64,000 bases of DNA, from positions 2,976,001 through 3,040,000 of the forward strand of contig NZ_CP031030.1 in NCBI RefSeq assembly GCF_003711225.1. The letters are read 5' to 3'. Numbering within the stretch: the stretch's first letter is position 1; each line of letters opens with the position of its first letter. This document shows, piece by piece, positions 25,401 through 36,400 of the stretch. The position numbers and the translations under genes were made by a program. The notes under the pieces are model-generated. The model saw only the letters and a list, made by a program, of their open reading frames with translations, had not been told where the DNA came from and did not search any database. The DNA comes from Runella sp. SP2 (lineage in GTDB: Bacteria; Bacteroidota; Bacteroidia; Cytophagales; Spirosomataceae).

Positions 25401-27138
25401 TCATGTTAACAAAATCAGTTAAAGGGACGTCAATTGACAACCATTCTCCTAAAGTTGGGGTAAACGATAACTCATGCTCAGTGTCATCTCCTCCTCCAAA
25501 CGTCCCATTTGCGCCAAAATCCACCAACTTAACTTTGACAGTACTCGCATTTGAAGTCCAAACATCCATGTGAAAACGCTCCATGATACTAGCATCGACC
25601 ACGGGACCTGGGGTATGAAATTCGACACCTGCATAATTTAGATTTGAATATTTTTTGGTCGAATTTCCCGCTACCATTACATCTTCGATGTCTGCTTGAT
25701 CCCATGAGGCCGACCAAGTATCTACGGGCGAATTGGTATAGACATTACTAAACAACGACCTCACATTAGCAGCAGGATGAGTTGGGGTCGGTGCTGCTAC
25801 AGTAGGCTCAGTGGGAGGTAATTTATAGAAATAAACGTTGTCAACCCATACCGATTTATTCCCTCCATCACCCACAATGACTAACTGTGCCAAGTGAGCT
25901 CGTGAAGCCAAGCCAGTGAAATTACTAAGAGGCACATCAATCGAATACCAGTTCCCCAATGTAGGCGAAAAAGTCAATTCATGTTCGGTATCATCACCCC
26001 CACCATAAGCGCCATTGGCCCCAAAATCGACCAGTTTAAGCTTAAAAGTACTGGCGTCTGGCGTCCAAATATCGGCATGAAAGCGCTCCATCGAACTGGC
26101 ATCAATGACTGGTCCAGGTGTGTGAAACTCCACGCCAGCGTAGGTAAGATTGGTATATTTTTTTGTTGCATTACCCGCCACTGCTACATCTTCTACATCG
26201 GCCACATCCCAAGATGCCGACCACGTATCCACAGCGGTATTTGTGTAAACATTGCTAAACAGCGAAATCACGCGAGAAGCAGGCTCCGTTGGTGAGGGAG
26301 CCGCCACCGTTGGCCCAGCCAAGCTGGTTTCTTGTTGGAATACCCGAACATAGTCCACGTACATTCGTTGAGGGAAAGTCGTTGTTTCATCGGGATTTCC
26401 AGGCCAATTCCCTCCAACTGCAATGTTAAAAATGAGAAAAAATGGGTCATTAAAGGGATAATTTCCAGTGATGTTTGCCCTAGTCACCGTTGTAATCAAG
26501 TGCTCATCTACGTAAAACTTGATAATGTCTCTTTCCCAAACCATTGCAAAGACGTGAAAATCATCCGTAAAATCTCCCGAAGGCAGTACATAATTCGCGG
26601 GCAAGTTGGTTGACCCACCACCTGGGGGAGCCCAGTGAACGGTACTGTACATTTTATTAGGTTCGTGCCCAAGCAACTCCATGATGTCCATTTCTCCGCA
26701 AGCAGGCCAACTTACTTGATCGATGTTTTTTCCAAGTGACCAAAGTGCTGGCCAGACCCCTTGCCCTTTGGGTAGTTTTGCCCGAATTTCGATGCGGCCA
26801 AACAAAAAGTCGCGTTTGCCTTTGGTCAACAAACGTGCGGAGGTATAATCGCGGCCCTCATAACTTTCCTTTCTGGCTTCAATGACAAGATTTCCATTGG
26901 TCAAAAAAGCGTTTTCGGGGCGATTGGTGTAGTACTGCAATTCGTTGTTTCCCCAACCCGAGCCACCAATATCAAATCCCCAGTTGGTAGGGTCGATAGT
27001 AGCTCCGTTAAATTCGTCACTCCAGATCAATCGGTACCCAGGAGGCGCTTGACTCCAAGCCCTTCCCGTAGAAAAACATCCTAGCATCCCAATGAGCATC
27101 GCACTGAGACAAAGGACACGGCGTACATTGTTTTTCAT
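22402..27138 (-). CDS. GH16 endoglucanase with five tandem modules and T9SS sorting signal
   Basis: A 1578-residue secreted enzyme. A signal peptide is followed by a GH16 laminarinase-like domain (residues ~30-270: LIWSDEFNG, then the catalytic GEMDIMELLGH near residue 148 and YVDYVRVFQQ). Five repeats of ~169 residues follow (~272-1122), each running from an AAP-x-PT-x-P linker through DTWSASWD, GVEFHTPGPV and ERFH to VW(I/V)DN-(I/V)-YFY; they resemble beta-sandwich carbohydrate-binding modules. Two Ig-like domains, a ~190-residue module shared with the 3703-residue protein, and a type A T9SS C-terminal domain (ILPNPV...TLKVVKVD) complete it. Probably a cell-surface or released beta-1,3-glucan degrader. 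Confidence 0.9.
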   Translation of the reverse strand: MKNNVRRVLCLSAMLIGMLGCFSTGRAWSQAPPGYRLIWSDEFNGATIDPTNWGFDIGGSGWGNNELQYYTNRPENAFLTNGNLVIEARKESYEGRDYTSARLLTKGKRDFLFGRIEIRAKLPKGQGVWPALWSLGKNIDQVSWPACGEMDIMELLGHEPNKMYSTVHWAPPGGGSTNLPANYVLPSGDFTDDFHVFAMVWERDIIKFYVDEHLITTVTRANITGNYPFNDPFFLIFNIAVGGNWPGNPDETTTFPQRMYVDYVRVFQQETSLAGPTVAAPSPTEPASRVISLFSNVYTNTAVDTWSASWDVADVEDVAVAGNATKKYTNLTYAGVEFHTPGPVIDASSMERFHADIWTPDASTFKLKLVDFGANGAYGGGDDTEHELTFSPTLGNWYSIDVPLSNFTGLASRAHLAQLVIVGDGGNKSVWVDNVYFYKLPPTEPTVAAPTPTHPAANVRSLFSNVYTNSPVDTWSASWDQADIEDVMVAGNSTKKYSNLNYAGVEFHTPGPVVDASIMERFHMDVWTSNASTVKVKLVDFGANGTFGGGDDTEHELSFTPTLGEWLSIDVPLTDFVNMTSRSHLAQLILVGGGGKTVWLDNIYFYRTSEAPSEPMVAAPTPTQPSSNVISLFSNAYTNVAVDTWSAPWDMADVEDVMVVGNATKKYSNLTFAGVEFHTPGPVVNATTMERFHADVWTANASTVKLKLVDFGANGVYGGGDDTEHELSFNPTLNSWFSIDVPLSNFTSMTSKAHVAQLILVGEGGSKTVWVDNIYFYKTTPIASEPTEAAPAPTQPSSNVISLFSNAYTNVAVDTWSASWDMADVSDVMVAGDATKKYSNLTFAGVEFHTPGPVVNATTMERFHADVWTATARTFKVKLVDFGANGMYGGGDDTEHELAFTPTLGAWYSIDVPLSSFTGMTSRSHVAQLLFVADGKTAWIDNVYFYKLPPVEPMVAAPTPTQPSSNVISLFSNAYTNVAVDTWSAPWDMADVADVMIAGDATKKYSNLTFAGVEFHSPGPVVNATTMERFHVDVWTANASTFKVKLVDFGTNGIYGGGDDTEHELSFNPTLNSWFSIDVPLSNFAGMTSKAHVAQVIFVGEGGGKTVWIDNVYFYRNTAPAPIVSLSPMGNCGTPVDFSGTANCGSSAVVWYNATTNEALPNLPAKTPTATTSYYARCKSADDKLSDKSEVITFTVVSQVATPTIKVSQATVCTGTTVTVSANCPAGSKAFWNTGVNENSFQVAFNNVTQQTFKAKCVFAGGCESGESAAKTVRWKAFDLTFINIGQSKSAVKTSNSRSEWESQFITSDGGPSLEESTQQNPTLYFAENVNKMAPRYWTIHADACALGTNGSLTFDMRATPETGVVRSYNTHENNAPYFMYGNRDGFTELYAQNHPAYGFYEDNGAGTNVYDAGLPKGLYKLSVRYWDQKGWGSVYPATRKPQGNVLVYQEYWFRIQSKDGVGVGAAREMAMGEGQEANGKGQGSDDGKQITDNGSFATILPNPVTNLLRLKVQDSKGQIVQTFLTDASGRKILHRQFTPETNTHHEEFEVGNLASGMYFLQVTTPAKQATLKVVKVD
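23770..26310. repeat. Five tandem ~507-bp coding repeats within the GH16 gene
   Basis: The segment encoding the VDN-YFYK motif recurs at about 23811, 24317, 24826, 25335 and 25838, a period of 504-509 bp. Copies nearest the gene's 3' end are the most alike at DNA level, while the two nearest the catalytic domain have diverged more. This pattern suggests recent expansion or gene conversion from the 3' side and makes copy number potentially unstable. Confidence 0.85.
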
Positions 27139-27308
27139 TTTACAAGTAACAGTTAAAGTTAAGAAAATAAGAAATCATAGGTTAGATGCGAGAGAGCGTC
27201 GCTAATTGCTCGCAAACATTCAATTTTTTCTTATTTTATTACCAAAAAGCACTTGGACATTAACTGGACAGGGCAAAAATTGGGTTCAAAAACCAGTTTT
27301 TTGAGCTG

Positions 27309-30300
27309 TTAGAACCCTCTCAAGTAAGCTGCTAGGTCGTCTTTAGGAGTCAAGTCTAACCGTTTTTTTAGTCGGTAGCGGCTTTTTTCCACCCCAGTTA
27401 CCGAAATGTTCAGGATAGCCGCCAACTCCTTATTTGTCATATTTAGGCGCGTAAGAGCGCACATTCGGAGGTCGTTCTGAGTAAGCGATGGGTGTTTTTT
27501 AAGAAGTTCAGTGGTAAAGTTTTGATTAACTTCATCGAAATACAAAGTAAACTGCTCCCAACTTCGTTCTCCTTCAATTTCGGTTTCAATCGTCTTTTTA
27601 AGACTTTTGAGTCGTTTAAGCTTTTCTGTTTCTTCGACATTCCTAATGTCTTCCAGTTGCTCAACGATGCTGATAAGGATTTCATTTTTATGCGCCATTT
27701 GCACCGCTGTTGCCATTAGTTCTGTGTTTTTTGACTGGATTTCGGTTTCTAATTTTTCATTTTGCAGGTGCAAAATGGCTTGTTCGGCTGCTAAATTTTC
27801 GTTGGTCAGCGTTAAAATGGCACGATCAGATTCCAGTACTTTTTGTTTTAATGCCATTTCGCGGCGCGAGGTATATATTTGTAAAATCAACCTAGCCAAG
27901 GCCAACGTCAGAAGCCCCATCACCAACTTAAACCACCACGTTTGCCAAAAAGGAGGACTAATGACAATGGTGAGCGTTTTTTCTTTACTCCAAACGCCAT
28001 TATTATTGGCTCCTTTCACCCTAAACACGTAAGTGTCTGGTTCTAAGTTTGTATAGGTAACGAGTCGTTGGTCACTGTTCGCCATTCGCCACTCACGGTC
28101 GAAACCCTCCATTTGAAAAGCATACTGATTTTTGAGCGGGTCGGTAAAATCTAGGGCGGCGAACCCCATCGAAAATACGTTATCGGCATACGACAATTGT
28201 ACTTCGGAGGCATGCTCCAACGGCATATTCAATACGGTGCGTCCATCTGGCAGTTTTCCAGTTGGAACGGATTGGTTAAAAAGTTTAAAATCCGTCAATA
28301 CTAATTCGGGTGCTTTTTTGAGGTAGCGCACTTCTTCGGGACGAATCAATGTCAGTCCGTTGATACCTCCAAAATAGAGAACCCCATTGTCGCTTCGTAA
28401 ACCCGTTGCTTGGTTAAATTGATTAGAAGTCAGGTAAGAGTTTTTAGTAAAGTCAAAGTTAAGCCACTGGTTCGATTCAACCTCAAAACGGCTTACGCCC
28501 CGAAACGTACTTACCCATAAATAACCTTCTTTGTCTTCCACGATTCCCATGACGGCATTCGAAATCAAGCCCTGTTGCTCGGTAAAATGTCGAAATTGAC
28601 CATTGCCAAGCCAAAGATTTAATCCACCGCTTTCGGTACCCACCCAAAGCCGTCCTTTAGAATCCTGAAAAATACACCGAATATCGTTGGCAGATAAGCT
28701 TTTAGGATTCTCTCTTTCGTACTGAAACCGTTGGCATTTTGCCGTTTTTGAATCAAAAATATTTAATCCTTTGGTGTCAGTCCCTACCCAAATTTGGTCA
28801 TTTTTACCCGCAAAAATTACCATGACATCATCGCTCGAAAGACTATGAGGGTCATTGGGATGATGGTTGAAACGAACAAACTTCCCCTGTTCAATATCAT
28901 CTAATCTAGCCAGACCTCCTCCCAAAACTCCCACCCACAGCTGCCCCGAGCGGTCTTCCGTCATTGTCCATACGTTATTTCCTCCGATGGTAGTGCGCTC
29001 AGCTGGGTTAAACCGAAAATGTTTAAAACGTTGCGTTTTGGGTTCAAAGTAGCTCAAACCATTCTCAAAATACCCCAACCATAAACGTTGCCGAGAGTCT
29101 TCAAAAATGGTTTTAACTACGCTTCCATAGCCGACGGGCTGGTTGGGGATGGGTGTAAAAGTCTTTAGGCGATTGTCAAACCTATTAAGGCCACCGCCGT
29201 CGGTACCGATGTATATTTGGCCATTTTTAGCCTCGCAAATACTCAAAACCGATCGATGGCTCAATTCACCCTTTTTGCTACCCGTTTGGGTAAATGTTTC
29301 AAAACGCGTTTTGTGTGCTTTATAAACATTAATGCCACCATTAAACGTACCAATCCATACGTTTGCATCGCGGTCAATCAAGATGTTTAACAGGGCGTTT
29401 GAGTTTAATTTTCCCAGCGTTTTTCCGTACTGAACCGAAGAAATTGTCTCGGTTTTGGGGTCAAAAATATTTAAACCTCCGCCATCCGTCGCCAAAAGCA
29501 GTTCGCCGTTGGTAGCCTGAGCAATACCCATGACGTTGTTAGAAGAAAGCCCCTCTGGCATAGCGTATCGACGAATCTCTAAGGTTGCTTTGGCAATTTT
29601 GTACAAACCAGACCCCTGAGTTCCCACCCACAAATTACCTTGTTTATCGTTGAAAAACACTTTTCCAAAACTCTCAAAATCAGTATCGTTTTTAGCATTT
29701 GCATGGAGTAAATGAATACGTTTTTCGTCAAAATAATAGATACCTTTTCCGCTGGTAGCTATCCAAATACGGCCTTGGCTGTCTTGGCAAATGTTAGATA
29801 CTTCGTTGAAATCCAGCAGCGAATTTGACGCATCAAAATGCCTCATTTTCTTTGCTTTTGGCTCATAGCACCATACGCCCGCCCCAATTGTGCCAATCCA
29901 AATGCGGCCTTGTCGGTCTTCAAATAGGTGCTTAATCCATTTTTTTGCCAAAGGTTTAAATGGCAACTCATTGCTCAAATTTCTGAACTCACCCGTATTG
30001 GCTTCCCGTAAATTAAGCCCTTCCGTTTGCGTCCCTACCCAGATATTCCCCTTGGAGTCTTCCAGAATGGCATGAACACTTTTTCCTTGAAATAAAGACG
30101 TACCACTCCCAGATTGCCGAAAAACCCGACACTCATATCCATCAAACCGTACCAAGCCATCTTTGGTCCCCGCCCAAATAAAACCTTGCTGGTCTTGGGT
30201 TAGGCAAAATACGGTATTGTGCGGCAATCCCTCAGTGATGGTCAGGTAGTCGAACTGTTCAAAATTTGTTTGCGCTAACGCCGTTTGTAGGAAACCTACT

Positions 30301-30329
30301 AATAAAAGACAGATTAAACTTCGGAGCAT
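27309..30329 (-). CDS. Membrane-bound propeller / Y_Y_Y / LuxR-HTH regulator (SusR-like, no kinase)
   Basis: A 1006-residue regulator. The signal peptide (MLRSLICLLLVGFLQTALAQ) fixes the ATG at 30329. Residues ~30-690 are two-component-regulator propeller repeats (GLPHNTVFCLTQDQQGFIW, many x-G-x-I/L-W(I/V)GT blades). Residues ~725-790 form the Y_Y_Y domain (YTNLEPDTYVFRVKGANNNG). A transmembrane helix near residue 800 leads into a ~70-residue coiled coil and a C-terminal LuxR-type HTH (LTQNDLRMCALTRLNMTNKE then GVEKSRYRLKKRL). There is no histidine kinase or receiver. It probably senses a glycan fragment in the periplasm and regulates the GH16 gene 171 bp downstream. Confidence 0.88.
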   Translation of the reverse strand: MLRSLICLLLVGFLQTALAQTNFEQFDYLTITEGLPHNTVFCLTQDQQGFIWAGTKDGLVRFDGYECRVFRQSGSGTSLFQGKSVHAILEDSKGNIWVGTQTEGLNLREANTGEFRNLSNELPFKPLAKKWIKHLFEDRQGRIWIGTIGAGVWCYEPKAKKMRHFDASNSLLDFNEVSNICQDSQGRIWIATSGKGIYYFDEKRIHLLHANAKNDTDFESFGKVFFNDKQGNLWVGTQGSGLYKIAKATLEIRRYAMPEGLSSNNVMGIAQATNGELLLATDGGGLNIFDPKTETISSVQYGKTLGKLNSNALLNILIDRDANVWIGTFNGGINVYKAHKTRFETFTQTGSKKGELSHRSVLSICEAKNGQIYIGTDGGGLNRFDNRLKTFTPIPNQPVGYGSVVKTIFEDSRQRLWLGYFENGLSYFEPKTQRFKHFRFNPAERTTIGGNNVWTMTEDRSGQLWVGVLGGGLARLDDIEQGKFVRFNHHPNDPHSLSSDDVMVIFAGKNDQIWVGTDTKGLNIFDSKTAKCQRFQYERENPKSLSANDIRCIFQDSKGRLWVGTESGGLNLWLGNGQFRHFTEQQGLISNAVMGIVEDKEGYLWVSTFRGVSRFEVESNQWLNFDFTKNSYLTSNQFNQATGLRSDNGVLYFGGINGLTLIRPEEVRYLKKAPELVLTDFKLFNQSVPTGKLPDGRTVLNMPLEHASEVQLSYADNVFSMGFAALDFTDPLKNQYAFQMEGFDREWRMANSDQRLVTYTNLEPDTYVFRVKGANNNGVWSKEKTLTIVISPPFWQTWWFKLVMGLLTLALARLILQIYTSRREMALKQKVLESDRAILTLTNENLAAEQAILHLQNEKLETEIQSKNTELMATAVQMAHKNEILISIVEQLEDIRNVEETEKLKRLKSLKKTIETEIEGERSWEQFTLYFDEVNQNFTTELLKKHPSLTQNDLRMCALTRLNMTNKELAAILNISVTGVEKSRYRLKKRLDLTPKDDLAAYLRGF

Positions 30330-30376
30330 TGGGTCAAGAATCAAAAGCGAAAGGTACTACGAACATCCGTAAACGA

Positions 30377-30411
30377 CAAAAGGCTGCCTCCGAAATGGAA
30401 ACAGCCTTTTG
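30377..30411 (-). terminator. Terminator after the 3703-residue protein gene
   Basis: CAAAAGGCTG / CAGCCTTTTG with a 15-base loop lies 21 bases past the stop codon of the giant gene and before the regulator gene. It suggests that the two minus-strand genes are not one simple transcript. Confidence 0.75.
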
Positions 30412-30431
30412 AAAAAATTGTTTCAATGCGA

Positions 30432-33400
30432 TTATTCTACTTTTACCACTTTCAAAGTGGCTTGTTTTTCTGTGGTTGCTACGTGTAAAAGATAGGTTCC
30501 GCTTGGCAAGTCATTTACGTCAAACTCCTCTTGATGTGCATTGGTTTCTGCCACAAATAATCGGTTTTGTACCGTACGGCCAGCAACATCCATCAACGTT
30601 GCCTTCACCTCTTTGCCTTTGCTATTGGCTACTTTGAGACGGAGGATTTTTGAAACTGGGTTTGGCATAACCGTAGCAAAAGAGGCGTTATCGGTAATCT
30701 GTTGTCCGTTTTCCGAACCAGCCGTCCTCACTCCTCCGACACCTACTCCATCTCTCGATTGGATTCTGAACCAGTACTCTTGGTAGGTAAGTACATTTCC
30801 TTGGGGTTTACGGGTTGATGGATAAATACTTCCCCAGCCCTTCATATCCCAATAACGTACCCCTAATTTATATAAACCTTTTGGTAACCCTGTGTCATAC
30901 GTATTTCCACCAGCACCATTGTCTTCATAAAAACCGTAAGCAGGGTGGTTTTGGGCGTACAACTCCGTCCAACCTTCACGGTTGGCATACATAAAATAAG
31001 GAGCGTTGTTCTCGTGGGTATTAAATGAACGAGGCACGCCTACCTCAGGAGTAGCCAACATGTCGAACGTCAACGAGCCTTCGGTTCCCAAATCACATAC
31101 GTCTGCATGAATGGTCCAAAAACGTGGTGCAGTCTTGTTCACATTTTCCACGTAGTAAAGCGTTGGGTTGGTTTGAGTACTAAATTCCAACTCTGGGCCA
31201 CCATCACGGGTGATAAATTGACTCGTCCAAAGTGATTTATCGTTGGCGGCTTTTATGCCTGATTTGGATTGACCAATATTAATGAGGGTTAACTCAAAAG
31301 CTTTCCAAATTACTGTCATACGAATACTTTCAGCACTTTGGCAACCGTCGGTGAAAATACACTTTGCCCAATAGCTTTGTTGTGTTGCATTGCTAAACGC
31401 CACTTGGAAACTATTTTCGTTCACTCCAGTATTCCAAAATGCCTTACTACCTGCTGGACAATTGGCAGAAACCGTCACTGATGTACCCGTACAAACGATG
31501 GTATTTGAAACCGACACCGCTGGGGCTGTGTTCACTGGCGCTACCGTGAAAGTCACGACATTACTCTTCTCACTCAAACAACCTGCGTCTGTCTGACAAC
31601 GCGCATAATAAGATGTCGTTGTTGTAGGACTCATCGCAGGCAAACTTCCCAAAGCAGCGTTGGTCGTTGCATTGAACCATATTGTTGTGGTTCCAACACA
31701 GCTCGATATGCTCGTCATCGGTACAGAACCACCGCAGCTACTGGTTGGATTTAGGCTCACAACAGGCGTTGCTAAGGTTGTTACAGTTCTCAAACTCATC
31801 GGAGCCGATTCCGTTTCAATACACGACGGCGTTCCGTCGGCTTTACGACAACGTACTCGATAATTGTGCACAAGTCCATCGACCAGCTGCGTTGGTGCGA
31901 TTGTAGTATAATCGCCTCCATCAACCGAATACAAAATAATTTCTCCAGCAGCACAAGTGGCATTGAAGGTAATGGTTGTTCCAGGCAAGTCACAAAGTAC
32001 CTTCGACTCACCCGCCGCCACTGTAACACCATCAGCAACTAATGATACATTTTGTGGAATCGATGCTCGGTAATTGATTGTCAATGTAATAATTCCTGTA
32101 TATGTTGTTGGGCAACTCGCATCGCAAGCCGCTTGATAGCGGTAGAGTTGGTTATCAGACGGCTGAGAAGCGGGTGCACTGCTTGACCACGCGCCCCATG
32201 CGCCATTCCCCACTTTTACCCGCCAAACGGGATTCCCTACCACACACAGACCCGTAACGTTGAACTGTAAACCATTCACTGGGTTACTATCAATGTCGCA
32301 AAGCGTACGCGTATTTCCTTCATTGAGTGTTTGTTGTTGGGCATTGAGGGTAATTTCTGGTTTTCCCTGTACCGTTACCGTCACCGAACTTCCAATAGTC
32401 GAACTACATCCGTTGGCGTCGCTAACACTCACTAATGTATAGATGTAAATGCCCGGAACGCTCGTTGGCGCTGTCGTCGTTGAAGTATTACCCGTTGAAA
32501 CCAATGACGTTTGAGGTGTACCGTTGATTTGGTAACTGAAAGTATAAGGTGAAGTACCATTTGCCCCCGTAAAAGTCACCGTTGGTGCTGCTCCCGCGAG
32601 ACATACCGTCGTTGCCCCCGCTATCGTCGCCGTTGGCAAAGGTGTATTTACGATAGTACCTGTACCGTCTAAAGTAGCTCCGCCGCCGCTCAAACTTACG
32701 TTGCGTCCGTTGGCAGTGAGACTGCTCAAACGAAGTAGAAGGGTTTCGTTAACTTCGTCTTTACAATCTCCGTTTATTATGACCGTTACTGTTTTTGAGG
32801 TTTCTCCTGCGGCAAATGTTAGCGTACCCGACGTACTTACGTAATCGTTATCGGCTGTGGTAGCAGTACCGTCCACTGTTGCATAATTTACGACTACTGC
32901 GGCATCGGAAGGATTAGAAAGGTTCAAGTTAAACGTCATGGTCGTTGTTCCCGTACTTCCTTCAAATACCGATGGGCTTGAAACAGGCAGAACACTAGCA
33001 TCGTCGTTGGTAATGGTACCCGTACCAGAGCCATCTAAAATCGCCGCATTTATTGGGTCACTCAACGTCATTAAGATAGTTTCATCTAGCTCAACCGTAT
33101 TGTCGCCGTTCAAGACTACAGTGATGGTTTGAAAAAATGCCCCATCTGCCGTAAACGAAACCGTTCCATCCGCAAACGTTTGATAGTCTGTACCTGACGT
33201 AGCAGTACCTCCCGTAATACCATATTTCACGGAACAAGCATTGGCATTGACCGTTCGAGATATGGTGAAGGTTAGGTTTGTCGTGCCACTATTTCCTTCT
33301 GTGATGGTTACGTCATTGATTGAGAATTGGGTATTTACAATTTGAATGGCATAATCTTCTACTTCTCCGTCGGTGGCCAAACCTTCGGGACTTAGGCCAC

Positions 33401-36400
33401 CAGCGGAACTGATACGGAAACGGGCAAAGCTATTGCTTGGCGTAGCTCCTGAAGGTACGGAGAAGGTCAAGACGTTATCTCCCGAATTTACGGCAATATT
33501 ATTAAACACTTTTTCTCCACTATCAAACGTGCCATTGTTATCAAAATCCACCCAAGCATCAAGTTTACCTGCTGCTGAGGCATTGACAGTCACGCTGGCT
33601 GTGGTGTTTAATACCAATACGGAAGGCAACGTAACGCCATCATCGTCAGCGCCATCGCCCGTCGCAGTTGGGTTGGGTTGACCGTCTAAATCTGCATCTA
33701 CCGTCAGTCCCAGATGAATACCTCCAGGGGCATTGGCGTGGCTAGGGCCATTGCTGGCCGACAACGTTTTGTAAGTATCTGGTGCATCACCCCAATCCAA
33801 TTCGTCGTTTTCGATTGTCCCCGTTTGCGCAGTACCTGCCACGGTTACGCCCGTTGGCGCTCCCGTGATTGCACCTAATGCAACCGTAAAGTTTTCGTTA
33901 TTTTCAATTTTCAAATCACCTTTGGCCTGAACAGTAATCGTTTTGGTCTCGTTTGCCGTTCCCGTAAATGTTAAACTACCGTCGTTGTCAGTATAGTCAT
34001 TATCAGCAATCGTCGCTGTGCCGTCGCTGGTCGTATAAGCCACCGTAAAGCCGCCTTGAACTGGATTCGTTAGGGTAGCCGTAAAGGTATAATCTACCGT
34101 TCCTGTATTGCCTTCTGGTTTTGCGATTGTCCCTGTCAAAGTTACCGTCGAGGCATCGTCATTGTTAATGGTTCCTGTACCCGTTGAAGTACCCAAAATT
34201 ACATTTCGACTTGGCGCCGATAAACTGCTCAACGTCACGTTATAATTCTCGTTGGCTTCTACTTTATTATCATTCGTAATGGCTACGTCCACGGTTTGTG
34301 CGGTAGTAGTGCCCGCAAGGAAGGTCACCGTTTGATTCACGGCGGTATAGTCATTGTCGGCAATGGTTGCAGCGCCATTCGAGGTTGCAAAATTTACCGT
34401 TACATCTATATCCACAGGATTGCTCAAATTGACCGTAAATACTTGTGGCGTGGTTGCTTCGCTTTGGCTTACATTTCCTGCCAACGACACCGTGGCCTGG
34501 TCATCGTTACTGATGGTGGCCGTTTGAGGACTACCACTCAGGGAAATGGCTGCCAATTGAATAGCGCTCGTCGAAGTAATTGCACCCAACGCCGCTTCAA
34601 ATGTTTCGTTGGCTTCTACCAAATTATCCCCTAGTACATCTACCGTCCATGTTTTAGTTTCGCCAGCGGTTCCAGTAAACGTCAAGCTACCATCATTGTC
34701 GGTATAGTCTGTCCCCACTGTTGCCGTACCATTTCCAGTAGTATAAGCTACTTGGAAACCTCCTTGAACTGGCGCCGATAAGGTAGCCGTAAAGGTATAT
34801 GCCGTATTCCCACTGTTTCCTTCGTTTTTGGCTACTCCTCCCGACAACGTAAGCGTTGCTGCGTCATCGTTATTGATAGTTCCCGTTCCAGTTCCCGTGC
34901 TTATGGCTCCGTTGATTGGGTTTGAAAGCGTAATAACCACAGTCTCATTATTTTCCACCACAATATCCCCGTTCACTACAACAGTAATTTCTTGTGTCAG
35001 TGGACCGTCAGCATCAAAACTAACAGTTCCTAATGCTAGAGGTACATAATCACTTCCTGAGGTAGCTGTTCCGCCCGTAATCTCATAGGTTACTGAAGAT
35101 GCTGTTGAGTTGGTGGTTCGGCTAATGGTGTACGTTAAGTTTGAAGTACTAGTATTCCCTTCCGTCACGGAAGGGCTTGTGATTGCAAACTGGTTATTCA
35201 AGATACTTACTTGATAATCTTCTACTTCTCCGTCGTTAGCCTCTCCAGTGGGCGACAAACCACCAGCGGTACTCACGCGGAAACGAGCGTAGGATGTCCC
35301 TAAACTAGCTGCTGGTATAATGACAGGGACAGTGTTATTGCCCACTACCAAGTCAAACCCATTAGCCACTTTCTCATTCGCATCATCCCAATCACCATCA
35401 CGGTTGAAGTCAATCCACGCGTCTAATTTAGAAACTGCCGAGGCCGTCACGGTCACACTTCCTGTGGTATTGATAATAAAGGCACTTGGGAGAGTGACGC
35501 CGTCGTCGCCAGTGACATCTCCGTTGGCCGTCAATGTAGGCTGTCCGTCCAAATCTCCACTTACTGTAGCTCCCAAAAATACGCCTCCTGGTGCTAATTT
35601 GTGGCGTGCGCCGTTGTTAGCAAGAGTAGTTGGGTACGAACTTGCAAAGCCACTTTGAGCGGCGGTAGGTGCGTCACCCCAGTCTAATTCATCGTTGTTG
35701 ATAGTACCTGTTTGAGGGCTATCTGTTAACACAAACGCACTAGAAGAAATTGGAGTGGCTGTAACGGAGTTAATCGTAGTGGTAAAATCCTCATTGTTTT
35801 CGATTTTTAAATCCCCATTCACCAGTACCGTAAATTGATGACTTTCCCCCGCAGTTCCCGTAAAAATCAATGTCCCATCGTTGTCTGTATAATCATTATC
35901 GGCAAGGGTGGCTGTACCATCATTGGTAGTGTAGTTGACGCTAAAACCTCCTTGTACAGCATTGGTTGATGATACCGTAAATAGATAGGAGGTTGTTCCT
36001 GTATTCCCTTCACTCTGAGCAATGCCACCGCTTAGGGTAATCGTGGTGTTGTCATTATTAATAATTGTTCCTGTACCCGTTGTTTTAGGGCCGAACGTTA
36101 CATCTCGGCTCGACGCCGATAAAGCACTCAAAGTAACGTTGTAATCCTCATCGATTTCTACTATGTTATCGTTTGAAATGGCCACATCTACCGTTTGGGC
36201 TGTTGTCGTACCCGCTGGGAATGTTACCGTTTGGTTGACTGACGTATAGTCACCAGTTGTTGCGGTCCCATTCGTTGTTGCAAAATTTAACGTCACATCC
36301 ACATCCACTGGGTTACTCAGGTTTACAGTAAATACTTGCGGCGTAGTTGCCTCGCTTTGGCTTACGTTTCCTGCCAGCGACACCGTGGCATTGTCATCAT

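Noticed and set aside
22448-26613. Open frames antisense to the GH16 gene, repeated at ~507-bp spacing
   Set aside because: They repeat only because the sense strand repeats and show no independent protein features.
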